NCBI GenBank assembly: GCA_015478645.1
Contig: JADMIL010000019.1
Coordinates: forward strand, 1 to 51,996
Reading direction: 5' to 3'
Source of the DNA: Candidatus Binataceae bacterium
GTDB taxonomy: Bacteria; Desulfobacterota; Binatia; Binatales; Binataceae
Length of the DNA stretch: 51,996 bases
This document shows positions 45,100 to 51,996 of this stretch, in pieces. A program made the position numbers and the translations under genes. Every line of letters begins with the position of its first letter. The first letter of the stretch is position 1. The notes under the pieces were generated by a model, which did no database searches, was not told where the DNA came from, and was given only the letters and a program-made list of their open reading frames with translations.

Positions 45100-46134
45100 T
45101 TACAGCGTGACCGGAACGCGCGCGCCGCCAGCTTCGGCCGAGCGCAATGACCCCTCGGTCAGCGCCACCGCGCCGCGAACCTCGGCGCGATTCTCGTCCA
45201 CAATCGAACCGTCGCATCCCGCGTCGATTGCGCGCTCGAAGTCGACCGCCATCCCGGCGAACCATGCCGCATGATACGAGTCATCGGGCAGGTCGCTCAC
45301 GGAGAGATCCTCGCTCGCTCCAGACCGGTCGGTCAGCAAAATCCGATCGCCTTCGATTTCGAGCATCGCCTCGGCGCCGTAAAGCAGCGCCGAGGTCCGC
45401 CGGGCGGGGCTCCGCCACGACAGATGCGCCGACGCGATCCGTCCGCGCGGAAACTCAATGCGCAGGTCGGCCAGATCGTCCAGACGCGAACCGTCGGGCC
45501 GTCCCAGGTGGGCCGCGACGCTCGCCGGCGCATCACCGCCCATCAGCCATTGCATGAGGTAGAAGACGTGCCATCCATGATCGATCAGGAGACCGCCGCC
45601 GGTCTTCGGATCGAGCCGCCAGCGCTCGCCGCCAACCGCGCTGCCGCCACCGCCAGCCGCTCCGCTGCGCAGCCGTGTGAGCGACACGTAACGCAGTTCG
45701 CCGAGCCGTCCCGCCGCGATCAGTTCATGCGCCCGGCGATAGGCCGGCGCGTACTTCCAGTTATGCACGCACATCAGGACGCTCGCGCGCGCGTCGGCCA
45801 GCGCGGCCAGCCCGTCGAGTTCGGCGGAGCTGAAACAGGCCGGCTTTTCGACCAGCACGTGGGCACCGGCCGCGAGCGCCTTGCGCACCGACGCCGCATG
45901 GAAGGCGGGAGGACTCGCGATATCGACGAAGTCGAGCGCCTCGCCGTCGAGCATCAGATCGAGGTCGTCGTAAACGCGAACGTTCTTGAGCAGATTGATC
46001 GCCTGATGGCGCCGTGCGGAGGCCGGATCGTGAATCGCGACGATCGCGACGCCCGGCCGCGTCCGCCATCCCGCAATATGAGCCTGGGCCGCCACTTCGC
46101 CGAAGCCCGAAATCGCACCGCGCAGCATCGTCAA
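45100..46134 (-). CDS. Gfo/Idh/MocA family NAD(P)-dependent oxidoreductase
   Basis: This 344-residue protein has an N-terminal Rossmann domain (ISGFGEVAAQAHIAGWRTRP, then IVAIHDPASARR), the conserved VLVEKPACFS motif whose Lys is catalytic, and a C-terminal α/β domain with TGGGLLIDHGWHVFYLMQWL (active-site Asp and His). Family members oxidise or reduce sugars and related polyols. Its ATG overlaps the fdsD stop by four bases (46131-46134), so it is translationally coupled to the formate dehydrogenase operon, an unusual partner. Substrate unknown; no sugar-uptake genes lie nearby. Confidence 0.88.
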   Translation of the reverse strand: MTMLRGAISGFGEVAAQAHIAGWRTRPGVAIVAIHDPASARRHQAINLLKNVRVYDDLDLMLDGEALDFVDIASPPAFHAASVRKALAAGAHVLVEKPACFSSAELDGLAALADARASVLMCVHNWKYAPAYRRAHELIAAGRLGELRYVSLTRLRSGAAGGGGSAVGGERWRLDPKTGGGLLIDHGWHVFYLMQWLMGGDAPASVAAHLGRPDGSRLDDLADLRIEFPRGRIASAHLSWRSPARRTSALLYGAEAMLEIEGDRILLTDRSGASEDLSVSDLPDDSYHAAWFAGMAVDFERAIDAGCDGSIVDENRAEVRGAVALTEGSLRSAEAGGARVPVTL

Positions 46135-46358
46135 GAATTCGCCGCCGGCGCCGCGAGCCGCAATACCGCCTCGCGCACGATCGGTTTCAAATTGCCTTCG
46201 TCGTGGCGCGCATAGGCAATCAACTCGCGGCGCATCCGCGGCTCCCAGAAATTCCGCAGATGCTGCGCGATCGAGCTGACCGCCTCTTCATGATCGGGCA
46301 TCGCGGCAAAGTAGCCGCCGATCTCGTTAGCCATCTTGACCAGATGATGAATCTCCAT
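46131..46358 (-). CDS. fdsD: Formate dehydrogenase delta subunit
   Basis: The small fourth subunit found with NAD-dependent molybdenum formate dehydrogenases, 75 residues from ATG 46358. MEIHHLVKMANEIGGYFAAM and the conserved HLRNFWEPRMRRELIAYARH identify it. It is thought to help assembly or stability, but its exact role is not established. It follows fdsA after 38 bases and overlaps the Gfo/Idh/MocA gene by four. The frame is open to 46388 but those codons do not match the family. Confidence 0.87.
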   Translation of the reverse strand: MEIHHLVKMANEIGGYFAAMPDHEEAVSSIAQHLRNFWEPRMRRELIAYARHDEGNLKPIVREAVLRLAAPAANS

Positions 46359-46396
46359 CCGCGTGAATCCGCCACGGCGCCAATGCAATCCGCGCG

Positions 46397-49234
46397 TTAG
46401 CGACCGCCCGGATTTGCCGCGGCGATCACCCGATCCGGCGGGAGACGCTCGGGGCGGCGCGCCGTCGGCATCACCTGCACGGCGGTGACCTTGTACTCGG
46501 GACAGTTAGTCGCCCAATCGGAATTTTCCGTGGTCACGACGTTCGCACCGGACTCCGGATAATGGAACGTGGTGTAGACCACGCCCGGCGCGACCCGCTC
46601 GGTGATCGTCGCCCGCAGCGCGATCGCGCCGGCGCGGCTCGCCACTTCGACCCAATCGCCGTCGCGCACGCCGCGCTGTTCGGCGTCATGCGGATGGATC
46701 TCCAGGCGATCCTCGGCGTGCCAGACGACGTTGCGCGTGCGGCGGGTCTGCGTGCCGACGTTGTACTGCGACAGGATCCGTCCGGTGGTGAGAATCAATG
46801 GATAACGCGCGCTGGTGCGCTCATCGGTCGCGACGTACTCGGAGAGCATGAAGCGCCCCTTGCCGCGCACGAACTGGCCGGTATGCATGACCGCCGTGCC
46901 GTCTGGCGCGGCGTCGTTGCAGGGCCATTGGATACTCCCCAGCCGATCGAGCTTGGCGTAGCTGACGCCCGCGAAGGTCGGCGTGAGCCGCGCGATCTCG
47001 TCCATGATCTCCGACGGATGAGCATAGTTCATCGGGTAGCCGAGCGCGTTGGAGAGCGCGCAGGTCACCTCCCAATCCTCCTTGCCGGCGAGCGGCGCCA
47101 TCACCTTGCGCACCGGCGAGATCCGCCGCTCGGCGTTGGTGAAGGTGCCGTTTTTCTCGAGAAACGACGATCCGGGCAGAAAGACGTGCGCGTACTTCGC
47201 GGTCTCGTTGAGGAAAATATCGTGGACGATCACAATCTCCATCGCGCCCAGCGCCGCCGCAACGTGTTGCGAGTTCGGATCGGACTGCGCGATATCCTCG
47301 CCCTCGATGTAGATCCCCATGAAGCTGCCGTCGAGCGCCGCATCGAACATGTTGGGGATGCGCAGGCCGGGCTCGGGGTCGATCGTCACGCCCCATTCGT
47401 GCTCGAACTCGGCGCGCAGGACCGGATCGGAGACGTGGCGATAGCCGGTCAGCTCATGCGGAAACGATCCGACGTCGTTGGAGCCCTGCACGTTGTTCTG
47501 CCCGCGCAACGGATTGACGCCGACGCCCGGGCGGCCGAGATTTCCGGTGACCATCGCCAGGTTCGCCATCGCGAGGACCGCCGTGCTGCCCTGGCTATGC
47601 TCGGTGACGCCGAGGCCGTAATAGATCGCCGAGTTGGGGCCGCGCGCATACAGCCGCGCCGCGCCGCGAATTTTATCCGCCGCGACGCCGGTGACCTGCT
47701 CCGCCGCTTCGGGCGAGTTGCGCGGCTCGACGATAAACTTGCGCCAGATGCCGAATTCGCGCGGGTCGCAGCGCTCGGCGATAAATTTTTCGTCGGCCAG
47801 CCCCTCGGTCACGATCACGTGCGCGAGCGCGTTGAAAAGCGCGACGTTGGTGCCCGGCGTGAGCTGCAGAAAGTAGTCGGCCGCCACGTGCGGCATCCGC
47901 ACCAGCTCGATCGCGCGCGGATCGGCGACGATTAGCCGCGCGCCGTTGCGCAAGCGGCGCTTCATGATCGACGCGAACACCGGATGCCCCTCGGTCGGAT
48001 TCGCGCCGATCACCAGGATCACGTCGGCCTCGATCACGGAGTCGAAATCCTGCGTGCCGGCCGGCGTGCCGAAGGCCGTCTTGAGCCCATAGCCGGTCGG
48101 CGAATGGCATACGCGGGCGCAGGTATCGACGTTGTTGTTGCCGAAGGCCGCGCGCACCAGCTTCTGCACCAGGTAGGCTTCCTCGTTGGTGCAGCGCGAC
48201 GAGGTGATTCCGCCGAGTGCGCCGCGCCCGTACTTCGCCTGCACCCGCTTGAGTTCTGACGCGGCGTAGCCGAGCGCCTCATCCCATCCGACTTCGCGCC
48301 ACGGGTCGCTGATCGTTTTGCGCATCATCGGCCGGCGCACGCGATCGGGATGGATCGCGTAGCCCCACGCGAAGCGTCCCTTGACGCACGAATGGCCGTG
48401 GTTGGGCAGACCGTCCTTGTTCGGCACCATGCGCACGACTTCGTCGCCGCGCAGTTCGGCCTTAAACGAGCAGCCCACGCCGCAATAGCCGCAGGTGGTG
48501 ACCACCGCGCGATCGGCGCGGCCGCTCGCGAGCACGGTCTTTTCCATCAGCGCGTCGGTCGGGCAGGCCTGCACGCAGGCCCCGCACGAGACGCATTCGG
48601 AGTCGATGTAACGCTCATGCTGTCCGGCGGTCATCTGCGAGTCGAAGCCGCGGCCTTCGATCGTCAGCGCGAAAGTTCCCTGCACGTCGTCGCACGCGCG
48701 CACGCAGCGCGAACATACGATGCAGCGCGCGGGGTCGAAGGTAAAATAGGGATTGCTCGCGTCGGCCGGCAGATCAGAATGGGTGCGGCCGCCGGCGGCG
48801 TAGCGGACCTGCGTCAGGCCCACCACGTTCGCCATCTCATGCAGCTCGCAGCGCCCCCCCGCCTTGCATTGGAAAGGGTCGAGCGGATGGTCCGACATGT
48901 AGAGTTCCATTACATTGCGGCGCAAGCGGCCGAGCGGCTCGCTTTGCGTGCGAATCTTCATGCCGGCTTCGGCGGGTGTGGTGCAGGAGGCGGGAAAGCC
49001 CTTGCGCCCGTCGATTTCGATCAGGCACAGGCGGCACGAGCCGAAGGGCTCGAGCGAATCGGTCGCGCACAGTTTGGGAATCGCGGCGCCGGCCAGCGCG
49101 GCGGCGCGCATCACCGAGGTGCCGGCCGCGACGGTCACGCTGCGTCCGTCGATTTCAAGCGTAACCAGCGCGCCGCAATTGGCGCCGGATTTGCGCTCCG
49201 GCGTGCCGAGATCATGATCGTCAATCGCTAACAC
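46397..49234 (-). CDS. fdsA: NAD-dependent formate dehydrogenase, molybdenum catalytic subunit
   Basis: FdsA oxidises formate to CO2 at a bis-MGD molybdenum centre and passes electrons along Fe-S clusters to FdsB. From a GTG start (CGGAGAAA upstream) the 945-residue protein has a [2Fe-2S] domain (Cys 56, 67, 70, 84), a His-Cys cluster region (HPLDPFQCKAGGRC, 116-129), two [4Fe-4S] sites (CIVCSRCVRAC at 171-181, CVSCGACVQAC at 214-224), the Mo-domain cluster (CGYCGVGC and Cys 283), and the active-site Cys 376 in VCHSPTGYGLKTAFG. A cysteine, not selenocysteine, is used. The rest is the molybdopterin oxidoreductase and dinucleotide-binding domain. It starts 34 bases after fdsB. Confidence 0.95.
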   Translation of the reverse strand: MLAIDDHDLGTPERKSGANCGALVTLEIDGRSVTVAAGTSVMRAAALAGAAIPKLCATDSLEPFGSCRLCLIEIDGRKGFPASCTTPAEAGMKIRTQSEPLGRLRRNVMELYMSDHPLDPFQCKAGGRCELHEMANVVGLTQVRYAAGGRTHSDLPADASNPYFTFDPARCIVCSRCVRACDDVQGTFALTIEGRGFDSQMTAGQHERYIDSECVSCGACVQACPTDALMEKTVLASGRADRAVVTTCGYCGVGCSFKAELRGDEVVRMVPNKDGLPNHGHSCVKGRFAWGYAIHPDRVRRPMMRKTISDPWREVGWDEALGYAASELKRVQAKYGRGALGGITSSRCTNEEAYLVQKLVRAAFGNNNVDTCARVCHSPTGYGLKTAFGTPAGTQDFDSVIEADVILVIGANPTEGHPVFASIMKRRLRNGARLIVADPRAIELVRMPHVAADYFLQLTPGTNVALFNALAHVIVTEGLADEKFIAERCDPREFGIWRKFIVEPRNSPEAAEQVTGVAADKIRGAARLYARGPNSAIYYGLGVTEHSQGSTAVLAMANLAMVTGNLGRPGVGVNPLRGQNNVQGSNDVGSFPHELTGYRHVSDPVLRAEFEHEWGVTIDPEPGLRIPNMFDAALDGSFMGIYIEGEDIAQSDPNSQHVAAALGAMEIVIVHDIFLNETAKYAHVFLPGSSFLEKNGTFTNAERRISPVRKVMAPLAGKEDWEVTCALSNALGYPMNYAHPSEIMDEIARLTPTFAGVSYAKLDRLGSIQWPCNDAAPDGTAVMHTGQFVRGKGRFMLSEYVATDERTSARYPLILTTGRILSQYNVGTQTRRTRNVVWHAEDRLEIHPHDAEQRGVRDGDWVEVASRAGAIALRATITERVAPGVVYTTFHYPESGANVVTTENSDWATNCPEYKVTAVQVMPTARRPERLPPDRVIAAANPGGR

Positions 49235-49268
49235 GGCGTTTCTCCGATCTTGAATTGTACGCCCACCG

Positions 49269-50837
49269 CTAACTCCGCGCGGCGGCGTCCGCCGGCTCCC
49301 GCTCCAGGCCGAAGTCGCGCGGGAAATGTTTGAGCGCGCTGGTCACCGGCAGCGGCGTGAGTCCGCCCAGTGCGCACAGCGACCCGGCCGCCATCGTATC
49401 GCATAAATCGCGCAGCAACTCGGCGTTGGCCGCGCGATCGCGGCCCGCGATGATGCGGTCGATCACTTCGACGCCGCGGGTCGAGCCAATCCTACACGGC
49501 GTGCACTTGCCGCACGACTCGAGCGCGCAGAACTCCATCGCATAGCGCGCCATCCGCGCCAGATCGACGGTGTCGTCGAAGACCACCACGCCGCCGTGAC
49601 CGAGCAGTCCTCCGGCGCCGGTAAGGGCCTCGTAATCGATCGCCAGATCGAGCATCGCGTCGGGAAACCATGCGCCCAGCGGACCGCCGACCTGCACCGC
49701 GCGCAGCGGTCGGCCGCTCGCCGTGCCGCCGCCAAAATCCTCGATCAGTTCCCGCAGCGTGAGGCCGAAGGCGGTCTCGACCAGGCCGGGGCGCTTGACG
49801 TTGCCGGCCAACTGGAGCGGAAGCGTGCCGCGCGATCGCCCGAGGCCGTACTTGTTGTAGAATTTTGCTCCACGGTCAAGGATCACCGGGACCGAGGCGA
49901 GCGTGATCACGTTGTTGACCACGGTGGGCTGGCCGAACAGGCCCGCGATCGCGGGCAGCGGCGGCTTGAAGCGGATCATCCCGCGGCGCCCCTCGAGGCT
50001 TTCGAGCATCGCGGTCTCCTCGCCGCAGATATAGGCGCCGGCGCCGACGCGCACGGTGATCTCGAACGGCCGGCCGCTGCCGCAGACCGACGCGCCGAGG
50101 TAGCCGCGCGCGCGTGCCGCGCCGATCGCGTGGTTGAGCGCGACCAGCGCGGCGGGATATTCGGAGCGCAGGTAGATGTAACCGGCGGCCGCGCCGACGG
50201 CGAGCGCCGCGATCGTCATCCCCTCGATCAGGACGAACGGATCACCCTCCATAATCATGCGATCGGAAAAGGTGCCGGAGTCGCCTTCGTCGGCGTTGCA
50301 GACGACGTATTTCGGCGTCGCCGGCTGGTCGAGCGTGGTCTTCCACTTAATGCCGGCGGGAAAGGCTGCGCCGCCGCGCCCGCGCAGATTTGACGCGGTG
50401 ATCGCCTCGACGATCTGGCCGCCGCTCAGCTCGATCGCGCGCCCCAATCCGCGATAGCCGCCGTGCGCGAGATAGTCGTCGAGCGAGCGCGGATCGACGA
50501 TGCCGCAGCGGGCGAAGGTCAGCCGATTCTGCCGCTTGAGGTAGTCGATCTCTTCGGTCGGGCCGAGTGCCAGCGGATGATCGCCGCCGGCGAGGAAGTT
50601 CGCGTCGAAGAGTGAGGCGACGTCGTGGGTCGCGGCCGGGCCGTAGGCCAGGCGGCCGCGCGCCGTGGCGACCTCGACCAGCGGTTCGAGCCAGTAGAGG
50701 CCGCGCGAGCCGTTGCGCACGATATGGAGATCGAGGCCGCGCCGATCCGCTTCGCGCGCGATCGCCGCCGCGACCGCCGCGGCGCCCATCGAGAGCGCGC
50801 CCGAATCGCCCGGCACGTAAATCGTCGCCGCGCTCAT
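49269..50837 (-). CDS. fdsB: Formate dehydrogenase NAD-binding flavoprotein subunit (NuoF-like)
   Basis: FdsB passes electrons from FdsA through FMN to NAD+. The 522-residue protein has a thioredoxin-like N-terminal part, then the FMN site [34 protein letters not shown], the NAD-binding [20 protein letters not shown], and the [4Fe-4S] site [16 protein letters not shown] with the distal Cys in GSLCALGG. The start at 50837 overlaps the fdsG stop by four bases (50834-50837), which fixes it. It is homologous to NuoF, which the nuo operon in this window lacks. Confidence 0.94.
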   Translation of the reverse strand: MSAATIYVPGDSGALSMGAAAVAAAIAREADRRGLDLHIVRNGSRGLYWLEPLVEVATARGRLAYGPAATHDVASLFDANFLAGGDHPLALGPTEEIDYLKRQNRLTFARCGIVDPRSLDDYLAHGGYRGLGRAIELSGGQIVEAITASNLRGRGGAAFPAGIKWKTTLDQPATPKYVVCNADEGDSGTFSDRMIMEGDPFVLIEGMTIAALAVGAAAGYIYLRSEYPAALVALNHAIGAARARGYLGASVCGSGRPFEITVRVGAGAYICGEETAMLESLEGRRGMIRFKPPLPAIAGLFGQPTVVNNVITLASVPVILDRGAKFYNKYGLGRSRGTLPLQLAGNVKRPGLVETAFGLTLRELIEDFGGGTASGRPLRAVQVGGPLGAWFPDAMLDLAIDYEALTGAGGLLGHGGVVVFDDTVDLARMARYAMEFCALESCGKCTPCRIGSTRGVEVIDRIIAGRDRAANAELLRDLCDTMAAGSLCALGGLTPLPVTSALKHFPRDFGLEREPADAAARS

Positions 50838-51313
50838 CGATCCACCCAGCATTCGGTTACCGCTTCGTCAAAGCGCGCGGGCGTTACGCAGCCGAGGATC
50901 CGGCCGTTGATTACGATGGCCGGCGAGCGCGCGCAATTGCCCAGGCAATAGACCGCCTCGAGCGTGACCGCGCCGTCGGCGCTGGTCGCGCCCAGTTCGA
51001 CGCGCAAGTGCTTGCTGATGTGATCGACGAGCGCGTTGGCACCCATCGCCTGGCACGATTCGGCGCGGCATACGCGGACCACGTTGCGGCCGGGCGGCGC
51101 GTGGCGGAAATCATGGTAGAAGCTGACCACGCCGTGGACTTCGGCGCGCGAGAGATTGAGCGCTTTCGCAATCAGCGCAACGCTGGCGGGCGGCACCCAG
51201 CCGAGGTCGTCCTGAATCCGCCGCAGGATCGGCATCAGCGCGCCCGGCTCGTCTTTGAGCCCGTCGACTATGGCGCGCACCGCGCGCTCGTCCCATGTCT
51301 GTTCGATCGCCAT
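50834..51313 (-). CDS. fdsG: Formate dehydrogenase gamma subunit (NuoE-like [2Fe-2S])
   Basis: FdsG is the small thioredoxin-like [2Fe-2S] subunit next to FdsB. The four ligands are in [20 protein letters not shown] and [20 protein letters not shown]. The helical N-terminal part ([40 protein letters not shown]) is typical of NuoE/HoxE/FdsG. The 159-residue protein starts at ATG 51313; a TTG one codon upstream is possible. First gene of the fds operon, divergent from the nitrate-reductase-associated gene across about 180 bases. Confidence 0.93.
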   Translation of the reverse strand: MAIEQTWDERAVRAIVDGLKDEPGALMPILRRIQDDLGWVPPASVALIAKALNLSRAEVHGVVSFYHDFRHAPPGRNVVRVCRAESCQAMGANALVDHISKHLRVELGATSADGAVTLEAVYCLGNCARSPAIVINGRILGCVTPARFDEAVTECWVDR

Positions 51314-51498
51314 CAAGAGTTCCCAAACCGTGCCGCTCGCGCGCGCCTGCGGGGCGCAATTGCGGCCGGCAGCCGGCGCCGCGCGGTTCGCGCATTAATC
51401 CGAGCGTCATTGAAAGAACCCGTTGCGTCAAGAGGCGAGCGGCCGCCGGGATGCTAGACTAGGGCCGGCGGCAGGAGACGACGCCGAGAGGTTGCACG

Positions 51499-51948
51499 AT
51501 GATTCGCCATTTCAATTTCGAAGATGAGATCCATCACCAGCTTGCCTGCGTACCGATGGCGGTGCGGCGCAAGCTCGATCGCGTGGGCCTCAAGATCAGC
51601 CTCGAGCAATGGCAGGCGCTCGGCCATGGCGAGCGGCTGGCGGTCTGTCATCTGCCGACGGCGGCGGCCGAGGAATGCGACGCGATGCGGATTTTTCTCG
51701 ATGAGGCGATCCGGGCGCGCGGTCCCGGAGCGGCCAAACCGCTCCCCGACGAGGTGCGGAGCGCGGCCGAACCACCCAACGCGCCGCCGGCTCAATTGGT
51801 CGAGAATGCCCGCGCGGCGGGCGTCGCGGTCGGCCAGGCACAATGGGACCGGCTCGACGCTGACGAACGCTATGCGCTGATCAAGCTCGGCGGTGGCGCG
51901 CAATGCGGCCATAACTTCACCGCCGCTCTGCAAGAGTTGTTGCGCTAA
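51499..51948 (+). CDS. Nitrate reductase-associated protein family
   Basis: This 149-residue protein begins MIRHFNFEDEIHHQLACVPM and continues AVRRKLDRVGLKISLEQWQA, which matches the family named after its linkage to assimilatory nitrate reductase genes in cyanobacteria; the core is CxPMxVRxKLDxxGxKxSLxxW. A second half with a similar pattern (LVENARAAGVAVGQAQWDRL, ADERYALIKLGGG) suggests an internal duplication of a small helical unit. GAGAGG stands before the ATG. Function unknown. It is divergent from the formate dehydrogenase operon. Confidence 0.75.
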   Translation: MIRHFNFEDEIHHQLACVPMAVRRKLDRVGLKISLEQWQALGHGERLAVCHLPTAAAEECDAMRIFLDEAIRARGPGAAKPLPDEVRSAAEPPNAPPAQLVENARAAGVAVGQAQWDRLDADERYALIKLGGGAQCGHNFTAALQELLR

Positions 51949-51971
51949 GGAACCTCTGCACAAGTTAGGTT

Positions 51972-51996
51972 GTCATTCTGAGCGCAGCGAAGAATC
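51972..51996. repeat. Start of a probable dispersed repeat, cut by the window edge
   Basis: The last 25 bases contain ATTCT (51975-51979) and AGAAT (51991-51995) around GAGCGCAGCGA, an imperfect inverted repeat. It lies just after the stop codon at 51948. I recall near-identical short sequences as abundant intergenic repeats in many environmental genomes, but only this one copy is visible here. Confidence 0.45.

Noticed and set aside
46397-51313. fdsGBA as the missing nuoEFG
   Set aside because: The large subunit has a full formate dehydrogenase molybdenum domain with active-site Cys and the operon includes fdsD, so this is a formate dehydrogenase, only homologous to the N-module.

Overview
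The window is a high-GC bacterial chromosomal segment (roughly two thirds G+C by eye). It is densely packed with ordinary-looking genes, most of them on the minus strand, and I see no phage, plasmid, transposase, CRISPR or RNA genes. No gene-free stretch exceeds about 300 bases; the three largest gaps are 2712-2996, 26283-26555 and 44834-45099. The gene content points to a soil or sediment Gram-negative lineage with hopanoids and an aerobic or nitrate-linked respiratory chain: the full HpnC/D/E-Shc-HpnH-HpnG route, an 11-gene nuo operon, an NAD-dependent formate dehydrogenase, and several flavin oxidoreductases, SDRs and hydrolases. Binatota/Desulfobacterota-like, Methylomirabilota, Acidobacteriota and hopanoid-producing Proteobacteria are all possible; the sequence alone does not decide.

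Layout. (1) 1-2.7 kb, minus: aroQ-accB-accC, with a possible next gene cut by the left edge. (2) 3.0-6.1 kb, plus: a luciferase-like flavin oxidoreductase, a 28-codon ORF overlapping a GNAT acetyltransferase, and an epoxide hydrolase. This run ends at a perfect palindrome between converging genes. (3) 6.2-10.7 kb, minus: SDR, NTF2-like protein, rsmI, HAD phosphatase and an acyl-CoA-dehydrogenase-fold flavoprotein. (4) 10.8-21.3 kb, minus: nuoABCDHIJKLMN, without nuoE, nuoF or nuoG, behind a TTGACA promoter. (5) 21.5-26.3 kb, minus: two zinc-ribbon proteins, a small membrane protein, a PMT-type glycosyltransferase, an isoaspartyl peptidase and a SAM methyltransferase. (6) 26.6-30.3 kb: aldo/keto reductase (+) converging on an M1 aminopeptidase (-).

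(7) 30.4-44.8 kb is a hopanoid island. hpnK (-) and hpnG (+) diverge. Beside them a long minus-strand run reads TetR regulator, hpnH, ispA-type prenyl synthase, zinc alcohol dehydrogenase, shc, dxr, hpnC, hpnD, hpnE, hpnA and a CruF-like carotenoid-biosynthesis protein. It covers MEP-pathway input (Dxr), prenyl chain formation, squalene synthesis without NADPH-squalene synthase (HpnC/D/E), cyclisation (Shc), addition of adenosine (HpnH) and removal of adenine (HpnG). The extra dehydrogenase and CruF-like protein are the most interesting members, because both are placed to modify the C30/C35 product.

(8) 45.1-51.3 kb, minus: fdsG-fdsB-fdsA-fdsD followed by a translationally coupled Gfo/Idh/MocA oxidoreductase. 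A nitrate-reductase-associated family gene is divergent at 51.5 kb. The window ends inside what looks like a dispersed short repeat.

Starts were chosen by Shine-Dalgarno sites, four-base ATGA overlaps and family N-termini, so several genes are shorter than their longest open frame. No database search was run; all family names come from reading motifs.
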